Below are positions 33,901 to 42,157 of a stretch of 64,000 nt of DNA, in pieces. Both the position numbers and the translations under genes were made by a program. A model generated the notes under the pieces. The model made no database searches. It was not told the DNA's origin and saw only the letters and a list, made by a program, of their open reading frames with translations. Source of the stretch: Alkalibacillus haloalkaliphilus (GTDB lineage: Bacteria; Bacillota; Bacilli; Bacillales; Alkalibacillaceae). Where the stretch lies: the NCBI RefSeq assembly GCF_007991275.1, contig NZ_BJYA01000014.1, positions 62,001-126,000 on the forward strand, given 5' to 3'. Positions within the stretch are counted from its first letter, which is position 1. Each line of letters starts with the position of its first letter.

Positions 33901-35320
33901 GGAAAACGCTCGTGCTTTCTTCGACCCAGGCAACAAATGGGCTGTAAGAATGTCTTTACCTGAAGACAAAGACAGCGCGATTGTTACTGATGGTGTATTC
34001 CAGTTCCATGATAACGACTGGCCTGAGCCAGGCGGTACTGAATTTGCAGTAGAGGTTTGGGAAGCTGGTGAAGATGGTATGCCAGGCGATCTAATTGCCG
34101 GCCCTGTTGAAGCAGAAGCAATCCGAAGCCTTGATGAATGGACAGTTGTTGATTTACGCGAACATAACATTGAAGTTGAAGGTGACTTCTTTATGGTTTA
34201 TGTTCAAACAACTGACAACACTAATGCTCCAGGTCTAGCAACAGATGAAGACGGACCTTACGCGGAGAGAAGTTTCCAATCAGTTGATGGGACATGGTCT
34301 CAATCACCAGCTGATGAAGGTAACTACATGATCCGTTCTCGTGTAGCTTACGAGGTTGAAGAAGCTGAAATCACTTCACCGTCAGAACACTTCTATACTA
34401 ATGAAGCTGATCTGACTGTCGAAGGTAATGCTTCACCTACAACAACCATTGCACTTGAAAACAATGGTGAAGAAGTAGGACAAATAGAAGTTGCAGATGA
34501 TGGATTATTCGACTTCGATATCGAACTTTCTGAGGGCGATAACGAATTAACTGCTGTCACATATCTTAATGATGAGCTAGTGAACGAATCTGATAGTGTT
34601 ACAGTAACACTTGATACAGAAGCTCCTCATTTAACAGTTGATAACCTAGAAGATGGTGATAAATTAAACACTGAAACTGTAACGGTCGAAGGTGAAGTTT
34701 CAGATGAAAACTTAAATACTGTAAAAGTTAACGGAGATGACGCTTCAGTTGAAGATGGCCAGTATTCTCACCGCATCATGTTAGATGAAGGTGAAAATAA
34801 CATCGAAGTCGTCGCAACTGACAAAGCTGGTAACGAAACAGTTGAGTCGTTAACGGTTGATGTTAACTTTACAGCACCTGAGATCGAAAATGTAACACCA
34901 GCTGAAGACCAAACAGTTGAAGTTGGTGAAACAGTCATGATTACGTTCGATAGTGAGCCTGGCCTTGACGCATCATTCAAGGTTTATATGCCACTAACGA
35001 ATGTTCAAAATGCTAATGAACTTCCTATGCAAGAAACTGAGGAAGGTCATTACGTTGGGTATTGGACAATTCCACAAGGGATTGAAGCTGACGGTGCTGT
35101 GATCCAAGTCATCGCAGTAGATGATTATGGTAACGAAAGCACAGCTGAAGCTGATGGTGAAATTACGATTGTAACTGATCAAGGTCCTGGTAACGGTAAC
35201 CCAGGTGGACCGGGTAACGGTAATCCTGGTGGACCAGGTAACGGTAACCCAGGCGGTCCTGGTAATGGTAACGGACCGGGCAACGGTAATGGCCATGGAC
35301 CTGGTGGACCTAACAGATAA
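30941..35320 (+). CDS. bpr: Bacillopeptidase F-like secreted subtilase (S8 family)
   Basis: Secreted serine protease of 1459 residues, close to the length of Bacillus Bpr. Order: signal peptide (1-26, ends SFAQ), inhibitor I9-type propeptide (about 50-165), S8 catalytic domain with Asp214 (AIDTG), His260 (GHGTHVAG) and Ser434 (GTSMSGPA). After it come an Ig-like region, an immune-inhibitor-A-like beta-sandwich (about 620-770, starting YFTDFETDPVGWDTFG), and two carboxypeptidase-regulatory-like domains (about 825-970). A further jelly-roll (about 980-1130), Ig-like repeats and a Gly/Asn/Pro repeat tail follow. No LPXTG or S-layer anchor is seen, so it is probably released. The very acidic composition suggests secretion into brine. 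GGGAGGAGG precedes the ATG. Confidence 0.93.
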   Translation: MVRWLSIIVSVVMVVSLMTPAFSFAQTQPASKALHDKAPEKKISERLSTEFAEDDHVTFLVKFNEVADVMKVAQESQAKATDNNLSALSAEYTQRSAVINELKYVSKTSQQNVKAFLEQEMENGNVDNFHSYHIVNGMAVTAPKEIAERIAAFPEVEKLLPNEERQLNEVTVDSEAEPVDSEIQNVEWNIEQVNAPDVWDMGIDGAGVVVGAIDTGVQWDHPALMEQYRGYDAATGEVDHQYSFFDAVGGQAEAYDDQGHGTHVAGTMVGAEPDGSNQVGVAPGAKHIAAKAFDASGGGNDANILAAGEWMLAPGGDVTKAPDVVNNSWGGGPGLDEWYRDVVIAWRAAGIFPEFSAGNTTLTNPGGPGSIAVPANYPESFATGATDSDNNLASFSLEGPSPYNEIKPEVVAPGVNIRSAVPGGGYEGGWNGTSMSGPAVSGLVALLLQANANLAVEDLEDIIMDTATPLTNDDYPETPNNGFGHGLIDAYAAVSAVADGLGTIEGHVSMEGEDTEPPTYEHEVPAEEAFTDMDLDLTIHASDDVAVTSVSVEYTNADGETNTVEASQQSGNHLSGEYVATIPGEDLVEGDLTYSITVVDFGENEVVSDEYSISIVGGITVGYFTDFETDPVGWDTFGENVSWEHGEPTSGPGEAYSGDHVYATNLSGDYNNDENGTLVMPPIDLPEGESYLQFQHYYDIESGWDYAHVFISTDMEEWTELLELTGSNDGWEPVEVDLSDYAGERVYIGFNMTSDFIITYPGWYIDDVGLSDESLDLQGDLSITPHSIDVDVNEREGEPMDPSEIQPVMTKESDSMVEEETSLLPLDAQVSVLESGRSTTTSPVDGSYSLTHPSGEFTVLAEAYGFYSDEQSINLDEDETATANFVLEELPEATLDGTVTSANSGDPIEGATIQLIEDANIDPVETDANGQYELTAYEGDYTLRIFAPDFSSKEVEVSLDQDQELNIELDPLFTYPGGEIGYDDGTAENARAFFDPGNKWAVRMSLPEDKDSAIVTDGVFQFHDNDWPEPGGTEFAVEVWEAGEDGMPGDLIAGPVEAEAIRSLDEWTVVDLREHNIEVEGDFFMVYVQTTDNTNAPGLATDEDGPYAERSFQSVDGTWSQSPADEGNYMIRSRVAYEVEEAEITSPSEHFYTNEADLTVEGNASPTTTIALENNGEEVGQIEVADDGLFDFDIELSEGDNELTAVTYLNDELVNESDSVTVTLDTEAPHLTVDNLEDGDKLNTETVTVEGEVSDENLNTVKVNGDDASVEDGQYSHRIMLDEGENNIEVVATDKAGNETVESLTVDVNFTAPEIENVTPAEDQTVEVGETVMITFDSEPGLDASFKVYMPLTNVQNANELPMQETEEGHYVGYWTIPQGIEADGAVIQVIAVDDYGNESTAEADGEITIVTDQGPGNGNPGGPGNGNPGGPGNGNPGGPGNGNGPGNGNGHGPGGPNR
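35183..35317 (+). repeat. Collagen-like GPGNGNPG tandem repeat at the protease C-terminus
   Basis: Three exact eight-residue units GPGNGNPG (24-base DNA period, 35183-35254) are followed by degenerate GPGNGN and GHGPGGPNR. Synonymous third-base changes between units show selection on the protein rather than a recent DNA slippage. Confidence 0.85.
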
Positions 35321-35343
35321 TTAATTGAAATTAGCCTATTAAA

Positions 35344-35379
35344 AGCAGGTGTCGTTTTCCGACACCTGCTAACTTTTTT
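35344..35379. terminator. Bidirectional terminator
   Basis: AGCAGGTGTCG-ttttc-CGACACCTGCT followed by AACTTTTTT, between the subtilase and the convergent Nudix gene. Confidence 0.85.
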
Positions 35380-35859
35380 CTAATAAACGTTCTTCTTTTC
35401 TAATAGACGCTCTTCAATAAATGCCACACGACTAGGGTCATTTACATAACTTAATAATTGTTGTTTCATGTTTGGAAATAAGCTTATTTTATGTAAGTCT
35501 TTTAAAGGAATCCATTTCACATCCGTTTGATAAGGATCAGGATCCTTTGGGAGCTTAGGAAAGGAACCTTCTTTAATCGAACAGTTAAAAAACATCCCAA
35601 CTTGATGCAATTCTCCAAACCGATAGTTACATAAATGTGGAGCGTATTCATAAGTAAAGGCTAATGAACCAACGTCCACATCAACCGAGGCCTCTTCCAT
35701 TGCTTCTCTTTTCACTGCTTCAACTACCGATTCATTTGGCTCAACACCACCCGCGGGAAAATTAAAGTGTACACCTGTTTCATCATTAAACTCTACTAAT
35801 AATATCGATTCATCTTCTATAATAATTGCTCCAGCTCTAACTCTTATATGTGTACTCAT
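35380..35859 (-). CDS. Nudix hydrolase
   Basis: Protein of 159 residues. The Nudix box spans residues 37-59 (GGVEPNE...VKREAMEEASVDV), with the usual Gly near its end replaced by Ser. Catalytic Arg51-Glu52 and Glu55-Glu56 are present. Such enzymes hydrolyse nucleoside diphosphates linked to other groups; the substrate cannot be told. It is the last gene of a close minus-strand run starting at 37706. Confidence 0.88.
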   Translation of the reverse strand: MSTHIRVRAGAIIIEDESILLVEFNDETGVHFNFPAGGVEPNESVVEAVKREAMEEASVDVDVGSLAFTYEYAPHLCNYRFGELHQVGMFFNCSIKEGSFPKLPKDPDPYQTDVKWIPLKDLHKISLFPNMKQQLLSYVNDPSRVAFIEERLLEKKNVY

Positions 35860-35869
35860 TTAACACTCC

Positions 35870-36226
35870 TTAATTTGGTGTCGTACAAGCTAACAGAATG
35901 TTTCCTTCTGGGTCATAGAAATGACAACCCTTCATTCCTTCAGGGAAGTCCCTTATGTCATCGACATCTACTTCCATATCGACTAACTGTTGATACGTCT
36001 GATCTATATCGTTTGTTTCAAAGAAAAACACTGAATATGGTAATGGGTTGAGCTCTTTCACTTGCGCAGGCAAAAGAATTAAAGTTGTACCCTCTAAGTC
36101 AAACTCTAAAAAGTCATCCTCTTCGCTTTTTACTTTAAAGCCAAAAACGCGTTTATACCATTCTTTAGAAGACTTAAAATCTACAAGGTGAATAAAACAG
36201 TTATTAATCTTATTTTTTACTAACAC
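35870..36226 (-). CDS. VOC/glyoxalase-fold protein
   Basis: Protein of 118 residues with two beta-alpha-beta-beta-beta modules: FIHLVDFKSSKEWYKRVFGF at the start, and YDPEGNILLACT at the end, typical of glyoxalase/bleomycin-resistance superfamily members. It starts at GTG with AGGAGG eight bases upstream. The function cannot be assigned without its metal or ligand data. Confidence 0.85.
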   Translation of the reverse strand: MLVKNKINNCFIHLVDFKSSKEWYKRVFGFKVKSEEDDFLEFDLEGTTLILLPAQVKELNPLPYSVFFFETNDIDQTYQQLVDMEVDVDDIRDFPEGMKGCHFYDPEGNILLACTTPN

Positions 36227-36241
36227 TGCAAAAACCTCCTA

Positions 36242-36715
36242 TTATTTTAAACCAATCCTTTGCTTAGCTGAATTTGTTTTAGAACCCATTGATTCTTTAC
36301 CAATCGCCTTACCCAAACCAAAGAGAGGCATATTGACATAGGCTGATTCGAACTTGCCTTCAGTCACAATATAATTTTCGTGGTAGATTCCAACACTAGT
36401 ATTATTTCGAGCTTTTTGATTAAATCTTTGCCAAGCCTTCAAGTGCCCCTCACTTCTTGAATAAGCTAAAAGCTCTTCTTCTGACCTCCAATACTGAACT
36501 GATAACGTCTCTCTAAAACGCCAAAAGTTTTCAAAAGCTAAACAACCCAATTCTTTATGTTGAGTTAACTCCTTTAACATAGGAGGCATCGCTAATAAGA
36601 CAGGGAGCCATTTGTGAATAGCCCACCACTTTTTAATATGCATGCCAATTAAAAACACAACAACTTCTTCACGTTCTTGATTATTTGTATACCTTCCTTG
36701 ATCAATACTAGCCAC
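36242..36715 (-). CDS. DUF4188-like protein
   Basis: Protein of 157 residues with a ferredoxin-like (ABM/Dabb) pattern: VVFLIGMHIKKWWAIHKWLPV near the start and SVQYWRSEEELLAYSRSEGHLKAW in the middle, resembling DUF4188 monooxygenase-like proteins. It starts at GTG after GGAGGAAAG. It sits between HD-hydrolase and VOC genes with gaps of 13 to 15 bases, so the four genes 35380-37706 probably form one operon. Confidence 0.7.
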   Translation of the reverse strand: MASIDQGRYTNNQEREEVVVFLIGMHIKKWWAIHKWLPVLLAMPPMLKELTQHKELGCLAFENFWRFRETLSVQYWRSEEELLAYSRSEGHLKAWQRFNQKARNNTSVGIYHENYIVTEGKFESAYVNMPLFGLGKAIGKESMGSKTNSAKQRIGLK

Positions 36716-36728
36716 TCACTTTCCTCCT

Positions 36729-37706
36729 CTATTTTGTAAGCACTTTAACGTATGCTCCTGTAATTGATTTTTTGTATGCATCATTATTCATCAATTGAAT
36801 TTTATTAGACAGTTTTGATGCTCTAATAAGTTCCCCTTCGTAAAAAATAGACGGATCTATAAGTCTAACTTTGCCTTTTCTATGGATATCATAATTTTTT
36901 GTATCACTTATTACGTTAGCGCTAGGCTGCAACTTTTCTATAAGACTTACAACCTCTGAATCCCGTGAACTTCTAACATGTTCTAATAACTCTTCATCTT
37001 CTTTCAAAAAATCTTCGCTACTAATAATCTCTTTCTGCAGAGCAAGCTTTAATGCTTTTGCAAGCTGGTCGTTTCCATATATATTAAGAGGGTCCATGAA
37101 AAAATCAATTACTTCTTTGTAGTACGTTTCTACAAACCACTCTGCTACACTTAGATCATTTAAATACATCTTTCCACCCACTACCGTTAAGTGTTCTAAA
37201 AACGTGTGAGATTCATGAAGCGTAATGTGCCCGTATTGTGTCATATCTCTTAACGTATAATCGACTCGATCTGCACATAATTCAGGTGCCGGTTGTTCTA
37301 GCAAAGTCCACCTCGAATCATCTAGCAAAATCTCTTCGAAATGAAAGCCATACTTCTCTAAAATCACTGGAATATCTGAGTGTTTAACAAACTGCTCGTA
37401 TATATTTTCATGGTAATCTTCATCATCATGTTCTAATACATAATCAACGACATGAGAAAATGCTGTATGAGAAAGATCATGTAAAAGTGCCGCAATCTGT
37501 TCTTCTAAAGAACCACCAAGCTTTCTAACTAGTAACATCACGCCTAATGAATGTTCATATCGCGTAACATTCCACTTAGGATTCACCAAATAACTGGCTC
37601 CCCCTTGATGAATACCTTTTAGCCTTTGCACTGGCTTGCTTTCTATTAAGTCTCGTAATACGTTTTCTAATTCGTAACTACCGTAAAGCTGATCTTCAAT
37701 AACCAT
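36729..37706 (-). CDS. HD-domain phosphohydrolase (YwfO-like)
   Basis: Protein of 325 residues of the dGTPase/SAMHD1-like HD superfamily. It has the RYEHSLGVMLLVRKLG histidine motif, the HD pair in ALLHDLSHTAFSHVVDY (about 76-92), and a later Asp in CADRVDYTLRD. Such enzymes hydrolyse nucleotides or nucleotide second messengers. The ATG at 37706 follows GGAGGTTATT; an in-frame TTG five codons upstream overlaps that ribosome site. Confidence 0.88.
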   Translation of the reverse strand: MVIEDQLYGSYELENVLRDLIESKPVQRLKGIHQGGASYLVNPKWNVTRYEHSLGVMLLVRKLGGSLEEQIAALLHDLSHTAFSHVVDYVLEHDDEDYHENIYEQFVKHSDIPVILEKYGFHFEEILLDDSRWTLLEQPAPELCADRVDYTLRDMTQYGHITLHESHTFLEHLTVVGGKMYLNDLSVAEWFVETYYKEVIDFFMDPLNIYGNDQLAKALKLALQKEIISSEDFLKEDEELLEHVRSSRDSEVVSLIEKLQPSANVISDTKNYDIHRKGKVRLIDPSIFYEGELIRASKLSNKIQLMNNDAYKKSITGAYVKVLTK

Positions 37707-37793
37707 AATAATAACCTCCAAACTTATAAACTAGTATAATATTCACCCCACCTTCATGAATACACTTATAACAAAAGGATTGGAGGGACAAGT

Positions 37794-38204
37794 ATGAATC
37801 ATAATACAACGAATATGATGTTAAGAATTGTGTTAGGTTTAATCTTTCTTGTGCATGGATTGGACAAGTTCCAAACAGGTCTTGATCAAGTTGCGATGTG
37901 GTTTAGCAGCTTAGGGTTACCTGGAGTATTAGCTTACTTAGTGGCCTGGCTAGAAGTCTTAGGTGGAATTGCATTGATTATAGGATTTCAGACACGCTTT
38001 TTTTCAGGCGCTTTCATATTGCTGTTAGTCGGCGCTCTAGTTTCAGTCAAACTAAGTGCTGGGTTTCTCGGGGATGGGTCTTCTGCTGGGTATGAATTTG
38101 ACTTAGCTCTCTTAGCAATCGCCATTCATCTATTAAATGTTGGGCCAGCTTCGAGTTATTCTTTAGATCTTTACCTTCATCAAAGAAAAAATATCGGTGA
38201 ATAA
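37794..38204 (+). CDS. DoxX-family membrane protein
   Basis: Protein of 136 residues with four transmembrane helices and the DoxX pattern LRIVLGLIFLVHGLDKF near the N-terminus and GFQTRFFSGAF in the middle. The family is associated with redox and thiol-stress functions. The ATG follows TTGGAGGG. Divergent from the HD-hydrolase operon. Confidence 0.85.
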   Translation: MNHNTTNMMLRIVLGLIFLVHGLDKFQTGLDQVAMWFSSLGLPGVLAYLVAWLEVLGGIALIIGFQTRFFSGAFILLLVGALVSVKLSAGFLGDGSSAGYEFDLALLAIAIHLLNVGPASSYSLDLYLHQRKNIGE

Positions 38205-38309
38205 CATTATACATGATACCTACTTAAACTGGAACATTTTTCTAAACAATCCCCTATATAAAACTTTAATTTATGTTATGATATTAAAAACAAAAAGGGG
38301 GACGCTAAA

Positions 38310-39329
38310 ATGATCCAATACCCACATCTTCCTGATCAAGCTACAATTGGTGTAACTGCACCTTCTTCTGGTGTTCCAGAGCCATTACACCATCTACTAC
38401 ACGAAGTACAAGCAAGTATGAAGCAAAAAGGGTACAGCACAACCTTTGGAGATACAGCTTGGACTCAAACTAAGTCAAAGTCTGCTTCTGCTATTAAGCG
38501 TGCTAAAGAGTTTGAAGAAATGATTCTTGATGAGTCTATTGATGCCATAATCCCGCCTTGGGGTGGAGAGCTTTTAATTGAAGTTCTAGAACATATAGAT
38601 TTTAGTAGAATTCCTCAAAAGTGGATATTAGGTTACTCAGATACGAGTGCATTACTTTTATCAATCACTCTTAAAACTGGTATTGCCACAGCTCATGGCA
38701 CAAACATTGTAGACATTCGCGGGAAATATTCCGATCCAACCACATCAAAATGGGAAGACGTCTTAAAGACTAAGCAAGGTGAAACTATTAATCAATACAG
38801 CTCCGAGCTATACCAAAAAGAATGGGATTTCAACAATCCAACAGACCACATTTTCCATTTAACTGAGAGAACGAACTGGAAAGTCATTAATGGAGATTCC
38901 TTTCATGCGGAAGGGCGTTTACTTGGTGGGTGCATTGATGTTATTCATCACCTAGTTGGAACGCCATACGGGGATGTGTCTCACTTTAAACAAAAATACT
39001 TAGACGATAAAGAACCGATCATTTGGTATTTAGAAAACTGTGACCTTGCAACACCTGATTTAAAAAGGGCATTAACACAAATGCGTTATGCTGGTTGGTT
39101 TGACCATTGTAGTGGAATTTTATTTGGACGAAGTGATGCTAACACATCTGTTGATGGTTATGCAGCTGAAGATGTGTGCGAAGAGATTTCCGCTGAATGT
39201 GGAGTTCCAGTCGCTTATGATATTGACTGTGGACACATGCCCCCTCAAATCACTTTTATTAATGGGGCTTGGACGGAAGTGGAAGTTCAACAAGGTAAAG
39301 GAATCGTTAATCAAACTTTCAAACCATAA
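38310..39329 (+). CDS. S66-family LD-carboxypeptidase / MccF-like peptidase
   Basis: Protein of 339 residues with the S66 fold. The nucleophile Ser110 is in ILGYSDTSALL, the Glu is in IWYLENCD and the His is in DIDCGHMPPQ. Relatives either cleave L,D-peptide bonds of murein tetrapeptides or inactivate microcin-like peptidyl-nucleotides (MccF). No signal peptide, so it acts in the cytoplasm. The ATG follows AAGGGGG. Confidence 0.9.
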   Translation: MIQYPHLPDQATIGVTAPSSGVPEPLHHLLHEVQASMKQKGYSTTFGDTAWTQTKSKSASAIKRAKEFEEMILDESIDAIIPPWGGELLIEVLEHIDFSRIPQKWILGYSDTSALLLSITLKTGIATAHGTNIVDIRGKYSDPTTSKWEDVLKTKQGETINQYSSELYQKEWDFNNPTDHIFHLTERTNWKVINGDSFHAEGRLLGGCIDVIHHLVGTPYGDVSHFKQKYLDDKEPIIWYLENCDLATPDLKRALTQMRYAGWFDHCSGILFGRSDANTSVDGYAAEDVCEEISAECGVPVAYDIDCGHMPPQITFINGAWTEVEVQQGKGIVNQTFKP

Positions 39330-39359
39330 AAAAGCTGTTCCCTTTAGGAACAGCTTTTT
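39329..39359. terminator. Bidirectional terminator
   Basis: AAAGCTGTTCC-cttta-GGAACAGCTTT with T5, between convergent genes. Confidence 0.88.
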
Positions 39360-39365
39360 CATTAC

Positions 39366-39968
39366 TTACTCTTCTTCCTCTTCTTCTTCCTCTTCTTGAT
39401 CATCAGGATGTTCACCATCTAAATAACCGAAGTGGAAGTTATCAAATAACCATTCACCATCAACATCTCTTACGTTATAAACATAATGGCCACGGTTCTC
39501 TTCTACATCACCACTAATTGTTTTACTAATTTGAATGTTACCTTCCATAAGCTCTACAGTATCGAAACTTGATGCATCATCTTCTTCAAGCGTTAATGCA
39601 TGATCTAGCTCAGCCCAAGTACCATCTTCATCATATGCTAAACCAGCAATTTCATTTGCTTGATTTTCAGAAATTGGTGCATTCTCAACTAAATAGTCAG
39701 CAACCTCTTCAACAGAACCGAAATCAGCTTCTGCACCTGGCTCATAAATATCGCCGATTACTTCACTATAAGTGCGCACAGCTTCTAAGCCGATATCTTC
39801 TACACTACCTTCTGAAGCAGCCTCTTCATCTTCTTCAGAACCATTTTCCTCACCTTCTGTTTCTTCTGTCTCTTCTTCATTCTCTTCTGGTTCTTCTACT
39901 TGGTCATCACCATTACATGCTGCTAAAACCATAATGGCTACAAGTAAAAACGCAAGATATTTCTTCAT
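39366..39968 (-). CDS. Acidic lipoprotein with poly-glutamate ends
   Basis: Lipoprotein of 200 residues. The lipobox LAACNG has Cys18. A glutamate-rich linker (about 22-60) leads to a small domain (about 60-190) that looks like a conserved ligand-binding or DUF-type domain ending in RGHYVYNVRDVDGEWLFDNFHF. The protein ends in nine glutamates. The ATG at 39968 follows GGGAGGGG; an in-frame TTG eight codons earlier is not needed. Function unknown. Confidence 0.7.
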   Translation of the reverse strand: MKKYLAFLLVAIMVLAACNGDDQVEEPEENEEETEETEGEENGSEEDEEAASEGSVEDIGLEAVRTYSEVIGDIYEPGAEADFGSVEEVADYLVENAPISENQANEIAGLAYDEDGTWAELDHALTLEEDDASSFDTVELMEGNIQISKTISGDVEENRGHYVYNVRDVDGEWLFDNFHFGYLDGEHPDDQEEEEEEEEE

Positions 39969-40105
39969 CTTGAAACCCCTCCCAAAATTCAAAAAATTTT
40001 AACTAGGGCTAATTTTAAACCTTTTGTAGGACAAATGTCAACAAAAAACTACGCCTTTCGAAATAAATTTACAAAAAATGCAACAAATACTGACAAAATA
40101 TACGC

Positions 40106-40135
40106 TTGCACATAACCACCTTAAAGATATATACT
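40106..40135 (+). promoter_or_regulatory. Sigma-A promoter of the YtrA-like operon
   Basis: TTGCAC (40106-40111), 18-base spacer, TATACT (40130-40135). The predicted transcription start falls inside the following palindrome. Confidence 0.65.
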
Positions 40136-40154
40136 TATATACATAGCTATATAA
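40135..40154. promoter_or_regulatory. Probable GntR (YtrA-like) operator
   Basis: Perfect seven-base arms TTATATA and TATATAA around CATAGC, overlapping the end of the -10 and the transcription start. Suited to autorepression by the GntR protein encoded next. Confidence 0.55.
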
Positions 40155-40180
40155 CCATTAAACATAAGGTGGTGATTTTA

Positions 40181-40555
40181 TTGTCATCAGCATTTGAAAA
40201 CGATAAACCAATATTTGTACAAATTCGCGAGATCATAGAGGACCAAATTTTAGATAACCAACTGCTAGAGCATGATCAAGCTCCATCAACCAATCAACTC
40301 GTAAACTTCTATAAGGTTAATCACCTCACCGTAGCAAAAGGGGTCAACCAACTTGTAGAAGAAGGCATCTTATACAAAAAAAGAGGTGTTGGCATGTTCG
40401 TCAATGAAGGAGCAAAGGAAAAACTCGTACAAAAGAGGAAAGAAACATTCGTTGATGATTACATTAAAGGCATGATCGCTGAAGCTCATAAACTACGCAT
40501 TACAGAAGAAGAGTTATTCAATTTAATAAAGAAAACAAAGGAGCGTAATGAATAA
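40181..40555 (+). CDS. YtrA-type GntR family repressor
   Basis: Regulator of 124 residues with the N-terminal winged helix (about 10-75: PIFVQIREIIEDQIL, then PSTNQLVNFYKVNHLTVAKG) and a short helical tail, the YtrA subgroup layout. The TTG at 40181 is chosen because AAGGTGGTG precedes it; a GTG four codons upstream is an alternative. Its stop overlaps the ATG of the ABC ATPase (TAATG). It probably represses its own operon and responds to envelope or antibiotic stress. Confidence 0.85.
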   Translation: MSSAFENDKPIFVQIREIIEDQILDNQLLEHDQAPSTNQLVNFYKVNHLTVAKGVNQLVEEGILYKKRGVGMFVNEGAKEKLVQKRKETFVDDYIKGMIAEAHKLRITEEELFNLIKKTKERNE

Positions 40556-41436
40556 TGGATATGTTAGAAGTACGTAATGTCGGCCTAACTTATAACGATT
40601 TTGTAGCAATAGATGACCTCACTTTTACTTTGGAACAAGGCAAAACATACGGTCTGTTAGGAAGAAATGGTGCAGGGAAAACATCAATACTATCGCTAAT
40701 TGCCGCATTCCAATTACAAACAAAGGGTACAATCAAACTTAATAAGGCTTCAGTCTTTGAAAATCCGGAGTCTATGCAAAAGATTAGTTTTGTTTATGAC
40801 CAAGATTATAGTGAAGAGACCGAAAAAGTAAAAAAGCTTTTAGAAGCTACTAAAAAGTACCGCCCATATTTTGATCAAGAGTATGCTGATTACCTAATTA
40901 AGAAATTTAAACTTCCATTAAATAAACCTGTTAAAAACTTATCCAAAGGGATGCAATCAGCTTTTAATGTGACAGTAGGCTTAGCAAGCCGCTCACCGAT
41001 TACCATTTTTGATGAATCGTATCTAGGAATGGATGTTCCAACGCGAGAAATTTTCTATGAAGAAATCTTAAAAGAACAAGGAGAAAATCCACGAATTATA
41101 ATACTCTCAACACACCTTGTATCTGAAATGGACCATCTATTTGATGAAGTCTTAGTGGTCCATAAAGGTTCGTTAATCGTTAAAGAACAATACGAAGATT
41201 TAATCTCGAAAGGGGTTCACATAACGGGCAACGAAAATTCCATTAATAAATTCATTCAAGGATATAAAGTTATACATGAACAAAAATTGGGCGGGACTAA
41301 ATCTGCTCTTATTTATGGCAGCTTAACAGAACAAGATCGAGAATTAGCTAAAAAGGACGGATTACAGCTTAACCCTGCCACATTACAAGAGTTGTTTACA
41401 CATCTAACGAAAGAAAAGGGGGATGAAGATGAGTAG
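40555..41436 (+). CDS. ABC transporter ATPase of the YtrA-like operon
   Basis: ATPase of 293 residues. Walker A GRNGAGKT is at 36-43, the signature is LSKGMQS, Walker B is ITIFDESYLGMD, and the H-loop is STHLVSEMD. The D-loop differs from the common EPTSGLD form, as in YtrB/EcsA-like ATPases of GntR-linked operons. It overlaps the regulator by one base and the permease gene by eight bases. Confidence 0.9.
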   Translation: MDMLEVRNVGLTYNDFVAIDDLTFTLEQGKTYGLLGRNGAGKTSILSLIAAFQLQTKGTIKLNKASVFENPESMQKISFVYDQDYSEETEKVKKLLEATKKYRPYFDQEYADYLIKKFKLPLNKPVKNLSKGMQSAFNVTVGLASRSPITIFDESYLGMDVPTREIFYEEILKEQGENPRIIILSTHLVSEMDHLFDEVLVVHKGSLIVKEQYEDLISKGVHITGNENSINKFIQGYKVIHEQKLGGTKSALIYGSLTEQDRELAKKDGLQLNPATLQELFTHLTKEKGDEDE

Positions 41437-42130
41437 ACACTGGGAAATTGCAAAAGACCTCTATTCAGAAAAGTTAAAATGGGCTTTATGGTTAATTATT
41501 GGTTCGGTAATTGTTAAGTACGGATTATATATGTTTGGAGACCTAATTGAAGGGTTCGATTCAACTGAACTTAGTGGGTTCATCTCATTCACTTCCAATC
41601 CAGCTAGAATATTTATGCTGATCGTCGGCTTATTATCAACTTATGTCTTTCTAACTTTCTTAGTTCAAAGTGGTATTACAAGAAGAGATTACTATTATGG
41701 GACTTTAATGTCTGCCATTGGGTTATCCTTGACAATTCCAAGCATTTATTTAGTCTTAGAAGCGATTGAGTGGGTACTATATACATTTACTCCTTACAAT
41801 TTTGGATACACAAACCTTTCTAGCTCTGCTTTATTAGAGGAGTTTGTGAGTTATGTTTTAATTATATTGTTCTATTTCATGGTTGGGTGGTTTATTACAA
41901 TTGGGTTTTACCGCTACAACTGGATTAGTGGCTTATTGTTCATTCTAATTGCTGTCATTTCTGGAATGGTGATAGGGGCGTTCTGGGGTGATGAGATTGA
42001 AATCTTCGGTATAAGTATAAATTTAGGTAGCCTTCCGTTACTATTATCTAGCTTAGTAACAATATTTTTCATTATAGCACTAACAGTCGTTAACCGCTTA
42101 TTAACACGAGATATCAAAATAAAGATGTAG
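41429..42130 (+). CDS. ABC transporter membrane protein of the YtrA-like operon
   Basis: Membrane protein of 233 residues with about six transmembrane helices, co-translated with the ATPase. The ATG at 41429 is placed eight bases after AAAGGGGG; the ATG at 41423 lies directly on that site. It is probably the permease half of an exporter with unknown substrate. The terminator stem begins just before its stop codon. Confidence 0.82.
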   Translation: MSRHWEIAKDLYSEKLKWALWLIIGSVIVKYGLYMFGDLIEGFDSTELSGFISFTSNPARIFMLIVGLLSTYVFLTFLVQSGITRRDYYYGTLMSAIGLSLTIPSIYLVLEAIEWVLYTFTPYNFGYTNLSSSALLEEFVSYVLIILFYFMVGWFITIGFYRYNWISGLLFILIAVISGMVIGAFWGDEIEIFGISINLGSLPLLLSSLVTIFFIIALTVVNRLLTRDIKIKM

Positions 42131-42157
42131 AGCATAAAGCTCTACATCTTTATTTTT
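42121..42157. terminator. Bidirectional terminator overlapping the permease stop
   Basis: AAAGATGTAGAGC-ataaa-GCTCTACATCTTT followed by ATTTTT. It contains the permease stop codon and overlaps the end of the EAL gene. Confidence 0.85.

Noticed and set aside
35183-35317. CRISPR-like short tandem repeat
   Set aside because: Period is 24 bases in frame, no spacers, encodes GPGNGNPG of the protease tail.
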